NCBI GenBank assembly: GCA_034769895.1
Contig: CM068373.1
Span: forward strand, 280,891,158 to 280,955,157
Source of the DNA: Magicicada septendecula
Taxonomy: Eukaryota > Arthropoda > Insecta > Hemiptera > Cicadidae
Direction of reading: 5' to 3'
Length of the DNA stretch: 64,000 bases
A model generated the notes under the pieces. That model saw only the letters and a list, made by a program, of their open reading frames with translations. It searched no databases and was not told the origin of the DNA. Shown here piece by piece: positions 22,488-34,408 of this stretch. The translations under genes and the position numbers were made by a program. Numbering within the stretch: the first letter of the stretch is position 1; each line of letters starts with the position of its first letter.

Positions 22488-23555
22488 TTGCTGGCGGAGC
22501 TCCAGCGCAAATATGACACAATTCAATCCGAACTCGATGACGCTGTTTTTGACGCGGATAGCGATCGAATCCAGGTTGAAGATGATTTATGTATAATCGA
22601 GTGCAAACTGCACAACCTTATAGAAAAATTCTCGACTAATCTTACTGAGAATTCTAATACTACTGGTAATGACAGTAGAGCGGAAAGATTCGCTCATGTC
22701 ATGCAACTGGAGCCCATTAAAATCCCAGAGTTTAGTGGAAATGTTATGGAGTGGCAACACTACATACACATATTCAAATACTTGGTAGATTCTCGCTTGG
22801 ATCTTACCATCATACAAAAGTTTCATTACTTACACAATTCATTAAAGGATGAAGTGCTTCAAGTTATACAATCGCTGCCTATAACCTGTGAGAATTATGG
22901 CATAGCCGTGGGGTTACTCAAGACTAGATTTGTCAATAAGCTAATTATTGCCATCCACCATGTCGAAGATATACTGAAAATCAATTCTATCGATAGACAA
23001 TTGGTGGGTCGTGTATCTAAATTTCTTAATAAAATAAGTGCAACCATAAACGCGCTCAAGGTTATGGCGTTACCTATAAATATTTATGAGCTTATTGTCA
23101 CTCAGCTATTAGTGTCGAAATTGGACCCAAATACTTCCAAACGTTGGAAGGAGTCACTCTCTAACATCAACTTTCCCGATTTTGAAGGGTTGATTGAGTT
23201 TTTAAACAATAGGAGATCAGTGCTGGAAACCGTGGCGGCAGATTCCGAGAGTGGTCGGGCAGGCAACTCAGCAAGGCCTAAACAACTGATAAAATATGTG
23301 CCGGTTTGCCTGCGAACCGGCGCTTGTATAATAAAATTCGATATATATGAAAATAGTTTATTTATGTCAGACGCGAAATTGTTACGGTGTAAATCTGTTA
23401 TACCGTTGGGCCGTTGTATATGCGAGCGCATTCTGTTGTGGGGAAAGTGCGTAATTCGGTTTCTCAGCGCTGTGCATGCGGAGATCTCGTTAGTCGAGTC
23501 TTGTCAACCGCCTGGCGTACAGCGTACCTTTCCGACAGAGCTGAAGTTCCATTAA
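22488..23555 (+). pseudogene. BEL gag N-terminal/capsid part, unit 2
   Basis: Open for 355 codons from the tandem junction, where it begins abruptly inside gag at LLAELQRKYD; the N-terminal ~35 residues seen in unit 1 are absent. It has AVFDADSDRIQ where unit 1 has four codons fewer. Capsid homology ends near 23282 and the rest is read from the foreign block. No ATG lies at the start, so translation would need an upstream start or an internal Met. Confidence 0.85.
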
Positions 23556-25110
23556 TTGTCGTATATTTCTATTTCTTATGGCTAGATAAACTCGTCCAGA
23601 TCTGCGGTAAGTAAATTTAGAATGTATATTATGGATTGCGTGAAATAAAATGTGAATTTGAGCGTTATGTGAGTGGATGAAAATGGATAGCTTATAAATA
23701 TGCACACCACGTGGCGCGAACTTAAAAGTATTTAGTGTCATGTAATTTTAATTTATTTAAAATCTGATAAATTGTAACTAATATAGAGTAATTGCCCATC
23801 GCATTAGTGGAGTAAAAACTGTGTAATTTCGGGGAACTTCAAAGTTGTAAATGCATTAGCACGTGGCCGTGTACAACACCAAACAGGTTATAGTGTGTCG
23901 AACTTTCTTGCTCACGTAGGCATAATTAATAAATTGAAACTTATAAATTGATTTTAGGGCGTCTGTGAGAATTTTGGTGCGATACAAAAGAGAAGATGTT
24001 ATATTTTATTTAATATGAGCATAGTTTAAATGGTCAGGGGTGCCTGTTCGATTTTGTCTAGACTGGTTCAGTCGATGGTGCGTGTGTGGGTTATGCTTGG
24101 AAATAAGTGTTTGGTCAGATATTTAATTATCATTTATGCTTAGGGCCCCTGCGCCAGTCGAGGATCTGACCCAAGCATGGAAATTCAACTCTCCATCTGC
24201 TCCTGAACATACCAAAAGCTCTCGACTTCACCTGTCGGAAGGAAAGGCAAGATGACCATACCTCAGCAAAACCACATGAGCTAGACGTCTGACTCACTGC
24301 GCACCGAACTCCTGGAAATCCGCTGGATTAAAATAAGGTGATATTCAACCAGTTTTATTTACACTTGGTCTACATAGAAAACACCTATTCGTGCATTTAT
24401 CAGCCCGTAAAACTCAAGTTGGACTTTTGTGACACACTATGACATTTTACATCTACATGACGTTTTGATTGGGCTCCGGTCCAATGGGACATAATTTGTA
24501 CGCGGATTTTTGGGAACTTTATGTATAGAATGTACTTAGATTCGGTATTAATTGTACACCCGGGGGCTGGCATGTGTCCGGGGCTCATTAAATTTCATGC
24601 TCCACATTTTCTTACCCGGATACTGTAAGGGGGTTGTTTAAGTATTGGGGGACCGGAAATTCAGCTATGTAGATGGGTGCTGTTTTGTGACAGGATGAGC
24701 CTGACTGGCTGGTCTGGTTCAATTATAATTGCTGATCTGTTATCTATTGTAATGACGGTTTTGACACCTGATTATGTTCTTATGTTGTACAAGGGTTGGA
24801 AGTTTTTTTTATTCTGCTTCAGGCCGGTCCCCTCATTATAACCTTGGGTAGGCTGCTCTTAGGTGCAGATCTATGCAGGCCGATGCACATGTTACGTTAT
24901 GTCAGGTCACGCTCTGGAACATGTCGGCTGCCGGGTCAATCCAGATTTTATTAAAAGTTCATAAATTATAATTTCACAATATTTATACAGGCTGTTCATG
25001 TCACTTAAAGTTGTAACTTGACTAAACTATACAGTCTGCTTTCAGGCAATTCACATTTGGTAATTTGTATGGCATGGTTATTCTGGCCAACCCAGATTCT
25101 TTTGGTGCAC

Positions 25111-25165
<55 letters not shown>

Positions 25166-25720
25166 GGATCTATATATTGTAGTTTTGACATTTCTATATG
25201 ATGGGGCGATATAAACAAAAATATATATAGGCGGAATTAACATAAACTCTATGTTGTTTGTGATTTATATTGGTGAATTCTCTGTGATCTATATGTCTAT
25301 ATGTTACATTTATGTAAAGAAAAAGATATTTGAAAGAATTGGGAGTGCGAGTTAAACAATAGATGAATTTATGACTTATGAGTATTATATATTGAATGTT
25401 GAATTGTGATGGCGAATATTTGAATTGATATATGTATGCATACAAAATATGATTAAGAAATTTTCCTCTAATAATGTAAAAAAAAAATTTTAAGATATAA
25501 TAAAAGCTGTTATTGTTTGTTAATCGAGAGTATTAATTGCAAGTCCCGTCTCACTGGACCCAGCACATTTTATGCTTCGTCTAGGCCTTCTGTCTAGTTT
25601 TAAATATCTAGTAGCCTCTCCTTAAAAAAAAATCCATAAAAACTAAATAAAAAATAAGGAGGGGTTGCAAATATGTAAACAATTCAAAACAAGGCAAGGT
25701 GGTCAGCTATCATGCTAATT
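23283..25720 (+). other. foreign block inside BEL gag, unit 2, with expanded (TA)n
   Basis: Same block as 12263-14670, with the palindrome at 23300-23321. It differs by an expanded TA microsatellite at about 25110-25165; other units have only a few repeats there. Confidence 0.6.
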
Positions 25721-25724
25721 CTAA

Positions 25725-26506
25725 AAACATTCAATGTGCAATGCTAACCACCACTTATATACGTGTAAACAATTTGAGGGGTTAACCATTGACAAACGTA
25801 AGGAGTTTTTAATTAAAAATAAATGCTGCTTTAACTGCTTGCGGGTGGGTCATTCTGTAAATGAATGTAAAAATAAGCACATTTGTAAAACTTGCTCTAA
25901 GAAGCATCACTCTTTAATACAGCATACATCACTGTGCATACAGCACAGGGCACCTACTGTGCTCTCAAGCTAAAAACTAATAGCAACATACTATTGTCTA
26001 CTGCGTTGTGCAAAACCTTAGACAATTCTGGTAAACCCCGCCTTTGCAGGATTTTACTGGACTCTGGTAGCCAGGCGAATTTCATTACACAGGCTTTTGC
26101 CAAAAAACTTAAATTGAACCTTGTAAAAAATGAGTTGCCAATTTCAGGCATCAACAATGTGTCCTGTCGGTCCCACCACAGCACCACTATCACCTTACAA
26201 TCGCTGTACGAAAAATTCAATTTTAGCATACAATTCTCAAGTCTGCCTAAACTTACTGACAATCTCCCCACAGAATCTTTTGATCCTGCGCAGTTGGGAT
26301 TGCTCGAGGGTATATTCCTAGCGGACCCAAACTTCAGCACGTCCTCGAGCATTGACGTTCTGCTGGGCACCCAATTCTTCTTAACTTTGATTAAGCCCAG
26401 CAAATTTGTCAGGGATGGGAACTTCCCCATTCTTCAGGAAACTAGACTGGGTTACATTGTGTCCGGAAATCTTCCTTTCAAATTCAAATCTCCTTATTGT
26501 GCTTAG
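25725..26506 (+). pseudogene. BEL zinc knuckle and protease, unit 2
   Basis: Same domains as unit 1, but about 17 extra bases between the knuckle and the protease (near 25920-25937) shift the frame, so the knuckle frame (25734-25973) and protease frame (25934-26506) are separated. The catalytic LLDSGSQANF is intact. Confidence 0.8.
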
Positions 26507-27259
26507 TCATTTATTGCGAGAAATGACAATAAAGGGCTCGCTTCTATGGTTAAGAAATTCTGGCACCTCTAGGAGTATCCTGTCGATTTGCCCTCAGCTG
26601 CCGACGACTCATGTGAGAGACACTTTGTGCATAACACACTGAGAAATGGTGATAGTAGATTTGTTGTTAGGTTGCCCTGTAGGGCTGGTGATGTGGCTCT
26701 GGGCAATTCGCTGGCCCATGCTAAACAGCGTTTTCAGACTCTTGAGCGTAAACTCATGAGGAATCTTGGGTTGTGGCATGACTATTCCAAGTTCATCAAG
26801 GAGTACCAACTGCTGGGGCACATATCACCACTCAGTTCCAGCGACAATTTGGTTCATCGCTCCAAGGTGTACTACTTACCCCATCATGCGGTTTTCAAGA
26901 ACTCAAGTCTGACTACAAAGCTCCGCGTGGTATTTGATGCATCCGCAAAATCCGCTAATGGCCATTCACTTAATGATATGCTACTGGTACGGCCGACAAT
27001 ACAGCAGGACATTTTTTCTATTATACTCAGATTTAGGACCCACGTCTACAGCTTAACGTCCAACATCGAGAAGATGTATAGACAAATTTTGGTCGATTCA
27101 AGTGATTGTAACATCCAAAGAATACTTTGACGGGATTCCCCCGACTTGGAGTTGAAACATTTTGTGCTCAGGACTGTGACTTATGGCACAGCCAGCGCTT
27201 CATTTCTTGCTACCAGGTGACTATTCCAGGTTGCGAATGACAACCTCAATCAGATTCCC
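26507..27259 (+). pseudogene. BEL reverse transcriptase, unit 2
   Basis: The cleanest RT copy with units 3-4: an open run from 26588 to the shared TGA at 27128-27130, then the shared TGA at 27218-27220. The Asn-for-Asp change before IEKMYRQ is present. It lacks the private stop and frameshifts of unit 1. Confidence 0.85.
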
Positions 27260-28365
27260 TTGGCATGCCGAGTTACTGCTAACGACTTCTATGTCGATGA
27301 TTTAATTACTGGCTGCAATGATATAGATGAGCTTAAACAGTTGAGATCGGATGTAAGCGAATTACTTCGACAGTATGGGTTTCCCCTGCATAAATGGTCT
27401 TCCAACAGCCAAGAAATCATAAACCAATGCGGCACTGCCATACCCCTAAACAAGGGTGAAAATGTGAGCACTTTAGGGCTACTATGGAACAATGGTTCTG
27501 ATATGTTTGTTTATAAGACAACGCTCAAACCTTGCCATGAGGCGTTTACCAAAAGAACTGTTCTTTCGGTAATTGCGGGCATTTATGACCTGTTGGGTCT
27601 ACTTGGTCCCATAGTTTTTCTATATAAACGTTTCATGCAGCAGCTTTGGCAAGCAAAAACAAATTGGGATGAGGTCTTAGCAGATTTTCTTCTCCCCAAA
27701 TGGAGGGATTTGTATAGTAAACTAAATTTAGTCAATAAGATTAATGTGAACCGTTGCATAAAGTCTAACCCATACATTAGATCGTTTCAAATTCACGGGT
27801 TCGCGGATGCTTGCTGTGAGGGTTATGGTTGTTGCATATATGCAAGAATTGTATATGATAATGGGCGTGACTCATCCAATTTACTGTGTTCGAAATCCAG
27901 GGTAGCCCCCCTAAAACAAATTACACTGCCCAGACTTGAGCTATGCGGTTGTCTTCTGCTTGTCCGTTTGCTTCAAAAGTGATTCGTGCATTGAACATAC
28001 ATGTTCATGAGATTCATCTGTACTCTGACTCCATGGTCGCCCTCCAGTGGATACATGGTGAGTCCTCCAGGTGGAAGACCTTCGTCGCCAATCGTGTGGC
28101 TAAAATCCAGCAGGGTTCCAATAACACTGACTGGTATCATGTGAAGTCCCAGGATAACCCTGCCGATGTTCTATCTCATGGTTGTCATCCAGACAAATTG
28201 CGGAACTTCCAATTGTGGTGGCATGGTCTGGCATGGCTTTTGCAAGATCCAATTCACCACTCCAAATTCAGCACAAATGATTCGGCCACCATACGGGAGT
28301 GCCGATCTGAACAAAAAGAGCGGCAATTCTTGAATGTATGGCTAGCGTCGTCGCTACCGATATAA
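27260..28365 (+). pseudogene. BEL YVDD box, connection and RNase H, unit 2
   Basis: Open from the codons before FYVDDLITG through the connection and RNase H up to 27982. There a one-base loss near 27979 gives a stop after LLQK; the remainder continues in another frame (27943-28365) with SDSMVALQWI and NPADVLSHG. The acidic active-site residues are present. Confidence 0.85.
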
Positions 28366-29381
28366 GTGAAGACTTTTCCACTCTTCAGAGATTGATACGT
28401 GTTATCAGCTATTGCTTCAGATTTATCTATAATCTGAGATCGAATTCCCCTGGTTCGGGACATTACCTGCGACTGTCCAGGGAGGAATTAAACAACACTT
28501 TAAATTTCTTTATACGCCAATCTCAATTGATGCACTTTGACAAGGAGATCATTGAGATAAAGAAAGGCAATCTATCAAAATCTAGCAAAATTACCTCTCT
28601 TGATTCATTCATCGACGATTCGGGGTTACTTCAGGTTGGAGGTCGTCTCCAACATTCCGATTTGCATTACAATACTAAGCATCAGATTATTCTGCACCCA
28701 AAGGCCCACCTCATGAGATTAATAATAGAGGGTGAGCATTCGTAGATGCTTCACGTGGGCGTTCAGTTAACGCATAGTTCTGTTCATCAAAAGTAATGGA
28801 TTGTCAACGGTAAGATTGTTGTCAGTTCTGTCATCTGTAAGTGCATAAAATGCTTTCGCTTTAGAACCCACAAGCAAACGCAGCAACTTGGTCAGCTGCC
28901 TTCGTCAAGAGTGGTATGGACCAGGGCCTTTTCTTCGTCTGCTGTAGATTACGGCAGCCCTATCGTGATCCGTCATGGTGGACAGCGATCCAAGACTACC
29001 TCAAAGGCATACATATGCTTGTTTGTCTGTCTTGCTATGAAGGCGATTCATTTGGAATTGGTGTCTGACCTGACTGCTGAGGCATTTATTGCCGCCTTTA
29101 AACGATTCATTGCCCGCCGCGGCATTCCCGGGGAAACGATGTCTGACAACGGCACTAATTTTATGGCCACGAGTTCCACTTTGCGCGAGTTATACAAATT
29201 ATTTACCTCTGAGGAATTCAAAATGAGTATTCACTCATTCTCACTTGCCCAAGGTTGCAAGTGGTCGTTCATTCCACCCTCCTCACCACACTTCGGCGGC
29301 CTTTGGGAGAGTGGTGTAAAAAGCATCAAGCATCATCTGCGCCGCACCACTGGCACCACCATTCTTAACTTTGAGGAATAA
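28338..29381 (+). pseudogene. BEL integrase up to the transposon insertion, unit 2
   Basis: Zinc-binding remnant and core as in unit 1, with Asp, Asp and Glu present (VDYGS, SDNGTNF, GLWES). It has a private TAG near 28743 and the shared TAA near 28795. Homology is cut at 29381 by the GAGGA-type transposon; the tail resumes at about 32069. Confidence 0.85.
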
Positions 29382-29382
29382 T

Positions 29383-32021
29383 GAGGAATGTAAATGGAAA
29401 ATGGTGTATGTGCCAAAATGTAAATTTTTCAGTAATCGATGAAATGTGTATAGTAGTCCCAATAATGGTTATACGATATTTCAAAAATAACACTAAATTT
29501 AGTTTTGAACCTAATAGATAATATTTTTTTTTAATTTTATTTTTTATCAATAATCTAAATGACTTACCTGGGTAAAGGTGGAAGTACGGCCCTTGATATA
29601 CTGAAGAATGATGAATGTGCCATCTAGTTTTGAAGAAAAGGATGAAAGTCCAAGGTGTTAAAGCAATAAACGCTGTAACTTATGCTTCTTTCACTTTATT
29701 TATTTAAAAACACCAAAAATAAACAATCTAAATTGAAACCATTAAAGAAAAACTTCAAAACGTTGTAACTTTAGTCCTTTCATTGCCCAATATTTTGTTC
29801 AAATACACAGAAAATATTTTAACATTTACAAATTAATTGAAACCATAAAAAAAATTAAAAAAATCTTATCTTTTATTCTTGATCAGACTCGCAACCTTCA
29901 CTTGCTTGCAGCAAAAGGTCTTCATAGAATTGCTTGTGAACTGGATTCTCAAGGTAGTCAATCATGGAAAGTAGGTCCTTTTTCTTCTCCTTGCTAATTT
30001 TCATGGTAAAATTAATTTTTGGCAGGTCTTCCACTGCAGGAAGTGAGCCCATGTCTTTTTGTTTCTTCAAAACATTAGTTTTCGTCCAGAATGGAAACTC
30101 TCCAGGGATACCAAATAATGTTGCTGTTTTTACAATGTAAGGCTTCTTGTGTGATACCCGAATATGAGAAGCCTTGCTTATTTGAAGATTCTGCGTATTA
30201 ATGAACTGTGCTGCAAGCTTGGCGAAGTCGATGAAGTCCTCTGTTTTCATTGGAACAACCTGAAATGGGTTTTTTACCCTGGCAGAACTAACAACTTCCA
30301 TCAGGTCTTGAGGAACAATAGCCTTACACTTTCTCCGACGCTTTTCGATAACACCGAAATCACGATCACAGTCCATGAAACTGTGGCCACTGATGGCCAC
30401 TCCAAGAAACTTAATATCAATTGATTTAAAGTATCCTTTATACACCAAATAAATGATAGCCATGAGGAGAATTTTATTTTTGTTTTGCGAAGCACAATTA
30501 TCACACCAAATGACGAGCCTGCCTTTAGTTATGCGGCCTGATGTTACAACTCTGAAGAAACAAGATGCAATCTCGTTTCCACCTCGGCCCCCTATCCCCT
30601 CATGCCACATACATATAAAACTTGACCCAGTGTCACCAATATGAACTCCCAGATTGTATGTTGACAGCTGACGCGAGTAGAACATTGTACTATGTGTTAA
30701 CATAGGCACGAACATTACTTGTTGGAGATCCATACAAAATGAAGTAAAAGAGCTTGTAGGGAGCTGTGAGGATTTAAGATCCTCAGTCATACATTTTTTA
30801 GCTTTCTCTGACTTCCTGTGGTGATGTTCCATGTCCCGGGTAGCGATAGACTTCTCTTCTTCAGTTGTAGCAGAGGAAATTTTTGCTTTAAAGAGATCAC
30901 ACTTTTTGCGAGAGTCAACTGTAGGTCGTTGAAATGTTAGCTTAGGGAAGTCTTCATCGAATACTCTACTATAGTATCGATAAGTGATAGCAGAATCAGG
31001 ATATTTTTCTTTAAATGTTTGAAATAGACGGTGCTTGTTTAAATCTGGAGTCAAATACTCCCTGGAGCTACGATGACGTCCATAGTGACTTTCGTGTCGG
31101 GGAAATGAGTTGACATGAGCCCTCACTAAGTTCCAATCATTGTCTGTAAACTTGCGTTTATGCTCATTGGAGTTGGGTTTAAGCCCCGCATATCTTCATA
31201 TACAAAGCATCCTTCTTTTTTCTTTGATTGCAAAACTTGTAGTTTCTTTGGCGTGAGTCCAAAAATATTTTTAAATGTTTGAGCACAGACATGGACATTT
31301 TTTCCGCTTCCATCTGGAACTACATAAGAAAACGTACACTGGCGTCGGTTTTCACTGGGTTCATTATAATGACCATGTCGACGCCGGGAAATATTTTGCA
31401 TGTGTATTCTATTCAATAAGTAAGTCCCTTGCTGTTTTTTATCAAGTTTGTGCAGATCAAGAAATAACATTTCCTTATGTTTGGTGCTTAAATCCTTGCA
31501 TTTGTAGGTACACTTACAGACGGCGTTTTTCGATGGCGGTTTCTTTCCCGGAACATTCTTGCCTGAAACAGTTTGATAGGGTTTACCTTGCTGCCGAGCT
31601 GAACGACGATCTTTAGTAAGACGAGATTTACTAGTATGGTTGTCCATAGTTGATAAATATATAACTGTATTAAATAGTTAAAATAATACGCAGAAACTAA
31701 ATAACTAACAATTGAAAATAAATAACAGTAAAAATACTGCGCATTTAACACACGTGATGTAAAACAAAACACTGACGTGACGAGAAATAGACGCTAACTG
31801 GCACATTCATCATGGCGTTGGCACTTCCATCCTTTCCTACTTCCATTTACAGGCACATACAACACTGCGCTATCTTCCAGTCATCATACGAACTAAAAGC
31901 GGCTGCTTCTGGCACTTTCAACCTTTCTTATATTATTGGCACTGGCATTTATAGCCTTTTCCATTAAAAATCTCGTTTTTTGATTTTATGGCACTTTCAC
32001 CCTTTTTTATTTACACTCCTC
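29383..32021. mobile_element. GAGGA-ended DNA transposon, 2.6 kb, unit 2
   Basis: The two ends form imperfect inverted repeats of about 33 bp: GAGGAATGTAAATGG at 29383 inward, and GAGGAGTGTAAATAA read inward from 32021. A second, inner perfect 12-bp inverted repeat (GATGAATGTGCC at 29610-29621, complement at 31800-31811) and several GGCACTTTCA-like motifs lie subterminally. One gene on the minus strand fills the middle. The insertion point is inside BEL integrase. The right flank is disturbed: about 21 bp (ending TATACATGATC) occur twice in tandem at 32027-32069, so the target duplication is not clean. Sola-type elements have 4-bp duplications and G-rich ends, which is compatible, but classification is tentative. 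Confidence 0.75.
29873..31647 (-). pseudogene. DDE-like transposase-type protein, near-complete, one frameshift (unit 2)
   Basis: An ATG at 31647 opens a basic N-terminal part with a C-x-C-x3-C cluster (CKCTYKCKD) and a helix-rich basic segment (TFKNIFGLTPKKLQVLQSKK). A one-base loss near 31168 (units 3 and 4 have GAGTTTGGG, here GAGTTGGG) shifts the frame. The second part (31126 to 29873, 417 codons) continues with SSREYLTPDLNKHR, YYSRVFDEDFPKL, a CDLF site, FICMWHEGIGGRGGNEIASC, VIWCDNCASQNKN and ISGHSFMDCDRDFG. The spaced acidic residues in these blocks look like an RNase H-fold integrase/transposase core. Similar proteins are common in arthropod genomes as uncharacterised, and I place it only provisionally near Sola or DUF7869-type proteins. 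The stop codon overlaps AATAAA on the same strand. Confidence 0.7.
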
Positions 32022-32026
32022 CATGG

Positions 32027-32069
32027 ATTTAATTATTATACATGATCAATTTAATTATTATACATGATC
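32027..32069. repeat. short tandem duplication at transposon right flank, unit 2
   Basis: ATTTAATTATTATACATGAT occurs twice in direct succession between the transposon end and the resumed integrase tail. Unit 3 has the same at about 47907-47949; unit 1 and the unit 4 copy near 63787 do not. Confidence 0.8.
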
Positions 32070-32164
32070 CTTACTCAAATTGAGGTGTGTTTGAACTCCC
32101 GTCCTCTTTCTGCCATCTCATCTGATGCTAGGGATCCGCAGCCCCTTACACCCGGACACTTCTT
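32069..32164 (+). pseudogene. BEL integrase tail after the insertion, unit 2
   Basis: The tail (LTQIEVCLNSRPL to LTPGHFLI) continues exactly where unit 1 continues after its 4-nt disturbance, showing the transposon lies within integrase coding sequence. Confidence 0.8.
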
Positions 32165-32352
32165 AATTCAATTTATGTGATTTATGCATGCCATTCAATT
32201 TATGCATTGCATTCAATTCATGTATTTTATTCAATCTATGTATTCTATTCAATTTATGTATTGTATTCAATTTATGTGATTTATGCGATTGTTGTATTCT
32301 ATTCAATTTATTTATATATAGTATTCAATTATGTGTTACAACCAATTTATGT
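32165..32352. repeat. AT-rich minisatellite, unit 2
   Basis: Same array as 18428-18615 with CAATCTATG where unit 1 has CAATCCATG, and a slightly shorter right part. Confidence 0.85.
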
Positions 32353-33405
32353 AGCCACTGTTGGCATCATAGGTGAGTACACTGTTCACTGCATCAAGCT
32401 CGGGAAAAATCAAAATCTTCTATTTTTGACGGGCAGTATGTTCAGATTTAAAATGTGATCAAACCATGATTCGCCTGTGATGTCGGCTGCATATCGCTTA
32501 TCGCCCGACCAGCTAAGGTCGGTCCGCCCCCACCCTTTCCAATCTAGCAGTCGACTCACGGATCTCCAGAAGGCAACAGCCTGTTCCGCGCGTTACGCAA
32601 AATTCAATTTACGGCCGTCAATATGTGAACGATTCAATTGATTCAGTTTTAATTAACTTAAATTATTAGATATGCAGTCATACGGGCACGCGCGGATTCG
32701 CAGAATCACATGAATATGATTTAATCTGTTTTTATAATAAACGTTTATACAGTCCACTTTATCGTTTTATATCTTGTTTAAACCCAGCCTATGATTTAAA
32801 GTATGAACAGCCGTTAACCCCAAGCTACGCAAGGGGACAGAAAGTTCAAGTAATACATTTACGCTATTACTTTTTCGTCTGTTATACACAGGGTACTCAT
32901 TTTTTGCACACAGATTAATATATAAGGGAATAAACTACGGCAGTATGGAGTGCCAGAGATGTTTTTTATAAGATATGAAGTGAGTTGAATACAACTTTAT
33001 CACCCAAACTGCACATTATGGTTTAATATTATTTACACATTGCAAATATTTTATTAATATTTTTAATTAGGAAGTAATTAATATACTATATACTGTATCC
33101 CCAAATTATACCTTAAAAAAAAACACCATTTTTACCCAAGTATGTTTCATATGTGGAAGATGATGAAGAAAAATCACAGCCACCACAAAAACAGCAAAAA
33201 CGGCCTGAGTCTTTTCACAAGTACCAGTGTAAAAATGCCGGTCCCCAAAGGGTTAATTTAACAATCACATAAAAGAAGTGCTTGTAACCAACAACAGTCT
33301 CCACATCACATGGACTCAGAATGTATGTAATTCTCTTTCTGGCAGTACAACAGATATCGGTTCATATAATAGATTAAATTTTGTTTAAAAAATAAGTGTG
33401 TTGAA
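32353..33405. other. spacer, no gene recognised, unit 2
   Basis: Collinear with 18616-19682, with a short deletion near 33328 relative to unit 1 (TAAGCTTCCCTCTTA missing). Nothing coding is seen. Confidence 0.5.
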
Positions 33406-34140
33406 TAGTCATACTAGTATGCTCCCTGATCCGCAGAACTTACACGCTATTTTGAACAAGCACACTTATTGTTGGAAAAAATGTTGAAATTAGAATATTT
33501 ATCAATTATTAAAGTATGAAAATCCTGATTACCCTATTTTTTGTTTAGCACAGTAACATTTGCAGAGAAATCATACAATAAATGCTAAAAATTCCAAACA
33601 ATTGGAGTTGTGTTGAAATTCCCTTTAGTCTGACACCCAACTGAATTTTTACAATTTTTGAACCATTTTTGGGTCTTGTAGTAAAAAATTCTCTTTCGTT
33701 TAATATCTCACATGGATTTTCCAATTTTGCCAAACTTTCACCCCACTTTTTGGGCCTGGTGTCCCATAATTTTATCCACTTTTCGCCCCCTGGTGTCTTG
33801 GAATTTTAAAAAGTTAACACTAAATTCATATTTTTGTTACAATTTCTTTTAATCTGACACCCCACATGGACTTTTGTGATTTTTTCCCAAATTTAAACTC
33901 CTCATATTTTTGCCTCCCCCCTATCTTTTGGGGAATCAATTTTTAAAACCATAGGGTACTGTAAGGTAAACGTACGTACATGCATGCCATGTTTTATGAA
34001 CATCAGTTCATGCATTCAAAAGTTATCGTGAACTATAACCCAAACAGAAAGGCGGACAGACAAAGACACATAAATAGACCAGACAGGTAGAGACAGACAA
34101 ATGCCAAACAGTCGAGTTAAAACTGAGGACTCACTATCCT
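33406..34140. repeat. dispersed repeat copy, unit 2
   Basis: Collinear with 19683-20410. It carries an extra CATCAGTTCATG-like piece near 34001 relative to unit 1. Confidence 0.6.
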
Positions 34141-34408
34141 CCTTTAATCATGTTCAAATTAATAATAAAAAATTTATTAAACTACAGTAGGATTTTATGG
34201 CCCGACTCCTGTCACTCTACAATTTCCTGCCTGAATGGCTATGGTCTGTGAATAAAATTATTCCTTCCATGGCATGTGTGAGTATTAATAATATGTATTG
34301 TACTGTTCTGACCACGGAACACTAATTTTGATTAAACCTTTTTACCCTCACCTTTGTAGCAAAAGCTGGCTTAGGCAAAAATAAAAATCTAACCAAAATT
34401 TAAATCTA

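Noticed and set aside
31275..31616. Plus-strand 113-codon frame opposite the DDE-like N-terminal part
   Set aside because: It is antisense to a conserved coding frame, varies with it, and has no recognisable content.
32011..32070. TTAA target duplication and piggyBac origin for the GAGGA-ended transposon
   Set aside because: A TTAA occurs in the right flank but not on the left, the ends do not start CCC, and the protein lacks piggyBac motifs.
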